A stretch of 64,000 nt of DNA from an uncultured Bacteroidales bacterium. GTDB taxonomy: Bacteria; Bacteroidota; Bacteroidia; Bacteroidales; FEN-979. The DNA is taken from assembly GCA_903877385.1 (NCBI GenBank), contig CAIRDP010000010.1, positions 62,001 through 126,000 of the forward strand. Direction: 5' to 3'. The position numbers and the translations under genes are program-made. Positions 60,640 through 64,000 of the stretch are shown one piece after another (within the stretch, counting starts at the first letter, position 1; each line of letters starts with the position of its first letter). Under the pieces are notes generated by a model. That model saw only the letters and a list, made by a program, of their open reading frames with translations. It did no database searches and was not told the DNA's origin.

Positions 60640-60647
60640 CAAAGATA
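60640..60647 (-). promoter_or_regulatory. -7 promoter element for rubrerythrin (TATCTTTG)
   Basis: On the minus strand TATCTTTG lies 17 bp before the ATG, so rubrerythrin can be made apart from the rubredoxin transcript. Confidence 0.55.
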
Positions 60648-60746
60648 AGGCAAAGAAAGCAATTGTGATTGGGGCCTTACGATTACGAATTCAATCTCTC
60701 CCGGCAAAATCCCCTGTGTATTGCAATCTGAAATCAGCCATTTCCC

Positions 60747-60908
60747 CTAATCCATAGGGATGTAGTCTTCCTTGCCAACCCCGCAGATAGGGCATACCCA
60801 GTCGCCGGGTATGTTATCAAAATTTGTCCCCGGGGCTATGCCTGAATCGGGATCCCCTTCGGCCGGATCATACACATGGCCGCAAATGGTACATTTGAAC
60901 TTTTTCAT
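60747..60908 (-). CDS. Rubredoxin
   Basis: A 53-residue rubredoxin ([20 protein letters not shown] then the usual G..FD..P.DWVCP.CG..K..Y). The four iron ligands are Cys6, Cys9, Cys39 and Cys42, in [10 protein letters not shown] and [10 protein letters not shown]. It transfers single electrons, probably to rubrerythrin (60045) or another oxygen/peroxide reductase. Its ATG overlaps the glutathione peroxidase stop as ATGA (60905-60908), so the two are translationally coupled. Confidence 0.96.
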   Translation of the reverse strand: MKKFKCTICGHVYDPAEGDPDSGIAPGTNFDNIPGDWVCPICGVGKEDYIPMD

Positions 60909-61453
60909 TTTTTATTTTCTATCCAGTTAATGATTTTATCACAGTCGGGAACATCCGTGGGAGGAACCATTCCAATCAGTTTCCCGTTTTCATCGATCAT
61001 GAACTTCTGGAAATTCCATTTTACAGGGGCATCCATGACCCCGTTCTCGTCTTTGTTCGTGAGCCAGGAGTACAAAGGATCAATGTTCTTCCCTTTCACC
61101 GAGATCTTCGACATCATGGGAAAAGTCACCCCGAATTTCGTACTGCAGAATTCCCTGATCTCGCCATTAGTGCCGGGTTCCTGCGACATGAAGTTGTTGG
61201 CAGGGAACCCGATGATCACAAAATCCTTCCCGGAATATTTTTTATAAAGCGCTTCCAGTTGCGCATACTGGGGGGTGTAGCCGCATTTTGATGCGGTGTT
61301 TACAACAAGCACCTTTTTCCCCTTCAGGCTTGAAAGATCGAAAGGTTTGCCTTCAAGAGTTGTTGCCTTGAAATCATAAAATGATTTACTTGTCTGGGAA
61401 TTAGCTATATTTATCATGGCTGTAAATGCGATTATCAAACTTAAAAACTTCAT
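60905..61453 (-). CDS. Glutathione-peroxidase-family thiol peroxidase (Cys type)
   Basis: A 182-residue protein with a signal peptide-like start ([20 protein letters not shown]), so probably periplasmic. Catalytic Cys is in [12 protein letters not shown] (about 57), Gln in the [16 protein letters not shown] segment (canonical G.P.N.F..QEPG), and Trp in WNFQKFMID. Cysteine rather than selenocysteine occupies the active site, so the electron donor is more likely a thioredoxin-like protein than glutathione. It is the first gene of a two-gene unit with rubredoxin. Confidence 0.92.
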   Translation of the reverse strand: MKFLSLIIAFTAMINIANSQTSKSFYDFKATTLEGKPFDLSSLKGKKVLVVNTASKCGYTPQYAQLEALYKKYSGKDFVIIGFPANNFMSQEPGTNGEIREFCSTKFGVTFPMMSKISVKGKNIDPLYSWLTNKDENGVMDAPVKWNFQKFMIDENGKLIGMVPPTDVPDCDKIINWIENKK

Positions 61454-61460
61454 ACCTTTG
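61453..61460 (+). promoter_or_regulatory. -7 promoter element for the peroxiredoxin (TACCTTTG)
   Basis: TACCTTTG lies 35 bp before the ATG at 61495. It touches the start codon of the divergent glutathione peroxidase gene, so the two promoters are back to back. Confidence 0.5.
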
Positions 61461-61494
61461 AATTTACTTTAAAATTTACTTTGGTTCATTACGT

Positions 61495-62073
61495 ATGCAA
61501 ATGTACAAAAAAATATTTCTATTTATAATAATTCTAAATTATTCATTACTTTCGTGCCGCGAAAGTCCGGATGCAAGTTCAAATACCTCCCCCGGTTTAA
61601 AATCTGAAAATATGACAAAAATTGAAATAAAAGAAGGGGCAATGGCTCCAGGTTTCACCCTGCCTTCACAGGATGGAAGCATGGTAAGCCTATCGCAGTT
61701 TTTAGGAAAAAAAACGATCGTATTGTTTTTTTATCCCAAGGATGAATCCTACGGCTGTACAAAGGAAGCCTGCAGTTTCAGGGATAATTACGAGGTTTTC
61801 CAGGAAGCCGGGGCCGAGCTTATCGGGATCAGCGCCGACGACCAGGCTTCCCACAAATCATTTGCCTCACATCATAAGTTGCCGTTCATTCTCCTTTCCG
61901 ACCCTGAGCGCAAGGTGGCCGGGCTTTACAATGTTGGCAAAACCATGGGTCTGATCCCAGGCAGGGCGACTTATGTGATCGATAAAAAGGGTGTGATACG
62001 GAAGATATTTTCTTCACAGTTCAATTTTCAGAAACACATCGAGGAAGCCATTAAAATTGTGAAGGAAATTTAA
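61495..62073 (+). CDS. bcp: Lipoprotein peroxiredoxin of the BCP/PrxQ family
   Basis: A 192-residue protein with a lipoprotein signal (MYKKIFLFIIILNYSLLSC; lipidated Cys about 21 from Met1), then a thioredoxin-fold peroxiredoxin domain (about 50-190). FYPKDESYGCTKEACSFRDNY holds the peroxidatic Cys in GCTKEAC with the second Cys in the same helix, as in BCP. GISADDQASHKSFA and the resolving region LLSDPERKVAGLYNV follow. It reduces hydroperoxides outside the cytosol, which is unusual for a BCP. It could also start at the second Met (61501). Divergent from the GPx-rubredoxin pair. Confidence 0.93.
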   Translation: MQMYKKIFLFIIILNYSLLSCRESPDASSNTSPGLKSENMTKIEIKEGAMAPGFTLPSQDGSMVSLSQFLGKKTIVLFFYPKDESYGCTKEACSFRDNYEVFQEAGAELIGISADDQASHKSFASHHKLPFILLSDPERKVAGLYNVGKTMGLIPGRATYVIDKKGVIRKIFSSQFNFQKHIEEAIKIVKEI

Positions 62074-62091
62074 TCTTTTTTGTAAGTTTCT

Positions 62092-62862
62092 TCAGAATTT
62101 TTCGAAGACCCCTAGCCCGAACAGGGCGAAATCATACTTCACGGGGTCTAAATTATCGAATTGCCGTAACACTTTATCAAGTTCCTGAACTGCTTTAGCA
62201 TCATTTTGCTTCCTTTTAAGCAACCCCAGTTTTCGTGCAACGTTCCCAGAATGAACATCAAGAGGACAAGACAAGATTGATGGAGAGATTTTATCCCAGA
62301 TGCCAAAATCTACACCCGCATCGTCTTTACGAACCATCCACCTTAAGTACATATTTACCTTTTTTGCAGCCGAACCATTGTATGGATCTGGAATATGTTT
62401 TCGGGTTCTTGTAGGATTTTGAAGAGAAAAGAACTCCTTTTTTAAATAATGAATAGCAGGCTGAGTGGATTTGTCGGTATGGTATGTATTAAAAACACCT
62501 TCTAAGCCATTTTTACTAATATATAATGATTGTAAGGCTTTGATAAATACGATTAAGTCGGTTGAATTGAATGTACGGTGAACGAAGCCATCTAGTTTAT
62601 CCAAATGTCTTTCCCTATGATTCAATATAAAATCATAGGGCGATTGACTCATCAACATCATCAAGCGTTTTGCACTGTTTATAATAGAAACTCTGTTGCC
62701 CCAAGAGATGGTAGCAGTTAAAAAACCAGAGATTTCTACGTCTTCCTTGAGAGAAAACATGTGTGGAATCTGCACTGGGTCAACTTCAATAAAATTGGTT
62801 GTATTGTATTGCCTAACCTTTTCATCAAGAAATTCCCGCAGTTCTATAATACCTAAAGCCAT
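62092..62862 (-). CDS. TIGR02757/DUF2400 family protein (intact copy)
   Basis: About 256 residues, starting at the ATG at 62862 (MALGIIELREFLDEKVRQY); in-frame codons upstream to 62880 are possible. It matches TIGR02757 throughout: DPVQIPHMFSLKEDVEISGFL, TATISWGNR, GFVHRTFNSTDLIVF, IPDPYNGSAAKKVNMYLRW, DFGIWDKISPS and LDVHSGNVARKLGL. The family is common in Bacteroidota and has no known function, though it may be related to DNA glycosylase-like helical proteins. The DNA is more AT-rich than its neighbours. It directly follows a truncated copy of the same family, suggesting arrival by recombination. Confidence 0.85.
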   Translation of the reverse strand: MALGIIELREFLDEKVRQYNTTNFIEVDPVQIPHMFSLKEDVEISGFLTATISWGNRVSIINSAKRLMMLMSQSPYDFILNHRERHLDKLDGFVHRTFNSTDLIVFIKALQSLYISKNGLEGVFNTYHTDKSTQPAIHYLKKEFFSLQNPTRTRKHIPDPYNGSAAKKVNMYLRWMVRKDDAGVDFGIWDKISPSILSCPLDVHSGNVARKLGLLKRKQNDAKAVQELDKVLRQFDNLDPVKYDFALFGLGVFEKF

Positions 62863-62908
62863 GCTGCACATTTGGAGCAAGCAAAAATACTAATAAGGAC
62901 GTAGATTA

Positions 62909-63448
62909 TTACACCTTCTTAAATATCCGAAACAACATGTTGATCCTCTTGCAGGATGCTCCTTTGAATGGGTCGGCAATATGTTTTTCCTGTCTCGGCT
63001 GATGAGGGAGCTCCAGGAATATCCTGCGGAAGGCGTTGATGCACGGCTTGATGCCGGCAAGGGGTTGGGGAACGAAGCAGCTCTCCAATCCGCCGTAATT
63101 AACATAGATTTTTTGCAGGGAGCGTAAGAAATAGATGCAGTCGTTACCGTTGAATGTGCGGTGGACAAACCTGCTGAAGGGCCTCAGGTCCGAAGGGGAA
63201 AAGGACTTGATGAACCCGTAAGGAGCCATATCCATCATTTCAAGCAGGGCCCTGGCATTTTTAAGGATGCTTTTACGTAAGCCCCAGGAAATGGTTGCTG
63301 TAAGGAAACCAGAGATCTCGATGTCTTCCCTGGACGAAAAAAGATGGGGAATTGAAACCGGGTCGGTTGTGATGAAGCCGGGCCCGTTGTACTGCCCGTA
63401 CTTAAAGTCGAGAAAAGACCTGAGTTCCTTTTGGGATAATCGCTGCAA
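62909..63448 (-). pseudogene. TIGR02757 family gene, truncated at the 3' end
   Basis: A 179-residue frame clearly homologous to the neighbour at 62092: FITTDPVSIPHLFSSREDIEISGFL matches FIEVDPVQIPHMFSLKEDVEISGFL in both halves, then TATISWG, RFVHRTFNGND and IADPFKGASCKRINM. It stops after RINMLFRIFKKV, exactly where the family continues with LRWMVR and about 80 more residues. The C-terminal third is therefore missing. It begins with a TTG at 63448, 4 bp past the korC-like stop. Composition is like the host genome, so this is probably the original copy. It may be inactive. Confidence 0.75.
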
Positions 63449-63451
63449 GCA

Positions 63452-64000
63452 TCAATTGATCAGGTGGACGGCTTTGATGAGGCTTTTCCCGATGTCGATG
63501 GCTTTTTCATTTTCGGGGATGAGTTTGTGATGGCGGGCAGGAAGTGATTTTTCGAGCCCTTTATGTATGTATTCGGGCTGGACCAGCGGTTTCAGTTTAA
63601 GGAAGCCCCCGAGGACGATCATGTTGAAAATCTTGGAAAGGCCAAGTTTACTGGCTTCGTCTGCAGCAGCAATCGAATAAATGTTGATATCCTTCCTTTC
63701 GGGAAGCCTTGTGAGGCCATTGGGGTCGTATATCAGCAAACCGCCGGGTTTAACGGCTTTCTCGAATTTGTCGAGAGACTGCTGGTTCAGGATAATGGCG
63801 GTATCGAATGAATTCAGGATGGGGGAGCTGATACGTTCATCGCTTACGATGACAGTAACATTCGCCGTGCCTCCGCGCATTTCAGGGCCGTACGACGGCA
63901 TCCAGCTTACTTCCTTGTTCTGCATCACGCCTGAGTAGGCGAGGATCTTACCCATGGAGAGGACTCCTTGTCCGCCAAAGCCGGCGATAATAATTTCTTC
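63452..64000 (-). CDS. 2-oxoacid:acceptor oxidoreductase gamma subunit (partial)
   Basis: The frame runs off the right edge: it opens with EEIIIAGFGGQGVLSMGKIL, the classic gamma-subunit glycine loop, and continues for 182 residues to the stop at 63452. Later blocks WMPSYGPEMRGGTANVTVI and NMIVLGGFLK are typical. The true start is probably one or two codons beyond 64000. It is not the KorA-fused type, so it belongs to a multi-subunit enzyme of the Vor or Kor type whose other subunits should lie just outside the window. Confidence 0.9.
   Translation of the reverse strand, partial: EEIIIAGFGGQGVLSMGKILAYSGVMQNKEVSWMPSYGPEMRGGTANVTVIVSDERISSPILNSFDTAIILNQQSLDKFEKAVKPGGLLIYDPNGLTRLPERKDINIYSIAAADEASKLGLSKIFNMIVLGGFLKLKPLVQPEYIHKGLEKSLPARHHKLIPENEKAIDIGKSLIKAVHLIN

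Noticed and set aside
60905-61453. Selenocysteine-type glutathione peroxidase
   Set aside because: The active-site codon encodes Cys in SKCGYT, with no in-frame TGA.

Overview
This 64 kb window looks like chromosome from a Bacteroidota bacterium, most likely a Bacteroidales-type anaerobe or microaerophile. The evidence is: several secreted proteins with type IX secretion (T9SS) C-terminal sorting domains; a porG/uppS/bamA/OmpH envelope cluster; DUF2723, DUF6089, DUF4369 and YCF48-type proteins typical of the phylum; and repeated matches to the Bacteroidota -7 promoter consensus TAnnTTTG upstream of genes. Oxygen-sensitive 2-oxoacid:ferredoxin oxidoreductases sit beside rubrerythrin, rubredoxin and peroxidases, which suggests an organism that handles oxygen but does not depend on it. 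No 16S rRNA gene or marker was compared, so the genus is not assigned.

Layout. 1-8.9 kb (all minus strand): a cell-envelope block with a partial HExxH metalloprotein, an unrecognised membrane-anchored protein, an anti-sigma/ECF sigma pair preceded by a PrsW-type membrane protease, lipoproteins, outer-membrane barrels and a lipoprotein glycerophosphodiester phosphodiesterase. 9-15.7 kb: a BamA-like barrel protein, a truncated YCF48 fragment, a T9SS esterase, a PepSY-like protein and a large T9SS type B surface protein. 15.7-18.1 kb: an AT-rich stretch with a second ECF sigma/membrane-protein pair and decayed gene remnants, ending at tRNA-Gln. 18.3-30 kb: DUF2723 glycosyltransferase, lgt, a GT-B glycosyltransferase, dprA, a PrsW-like protein lacking most catalytic residues, rsgA, a CBS protein, a second BamA-like protein and nadK. 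29-35 kb: porG, uppS, bamA and two OmpH chaperones, ended by a strong terminator.

34.8-48.4 kb (mostly minus): gamma-carbonic anhydrase, nadB, sucB, a tiny lipoprotein, a T9SS protein, sucA, dsbD, a serine hydrolase (plus) and tilS. 48.4-54 kb: a multi-repeat YCF48 protein, korB-korA and a divergent 2[4Fe-4S] ferredoxin. 54-57.4 kb: lpxH, a DUF4369 lipoprotein, a NUDIX hydrolase and a PIN/DUF6364 toxin-antitoxin pair in one tightly overlapping string, then mnmD. 57.5-64 kb: a fused 2-oxoacid dehydrogenase E1, rubrerythrin, rubredoxin, glutathione peroxidase, a peroxiredoxin lipoprotein, an intact and a truncated TIGR02757 gene, and the start-side-truncated gamma subunit of another 2-oxoacid:ferredoxin oxidoreductase.

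Three themes connect the genes: building the outer membrane and exporting proteins through it (bamA, OmpH, porG, lgt, lpxH, T9SS cargo); oxidising 2-oxoacids by both NAD-linked dehydrogenase and ferredoxin-linked routes; and protecting an anaerobic metabolism from peroxide. Unusual non-coding features are several 7-bp-period tandem arrays, three of them directly 3' of minus-strand stop codons, and a direct-repeat operator candidate at the toxin-antitoxin promoter. I found no complete mobile element, CRISPR array or clear anti-phage system. The least explained functional unit is the PrsW/ECF/anti-sigma envelope locus.
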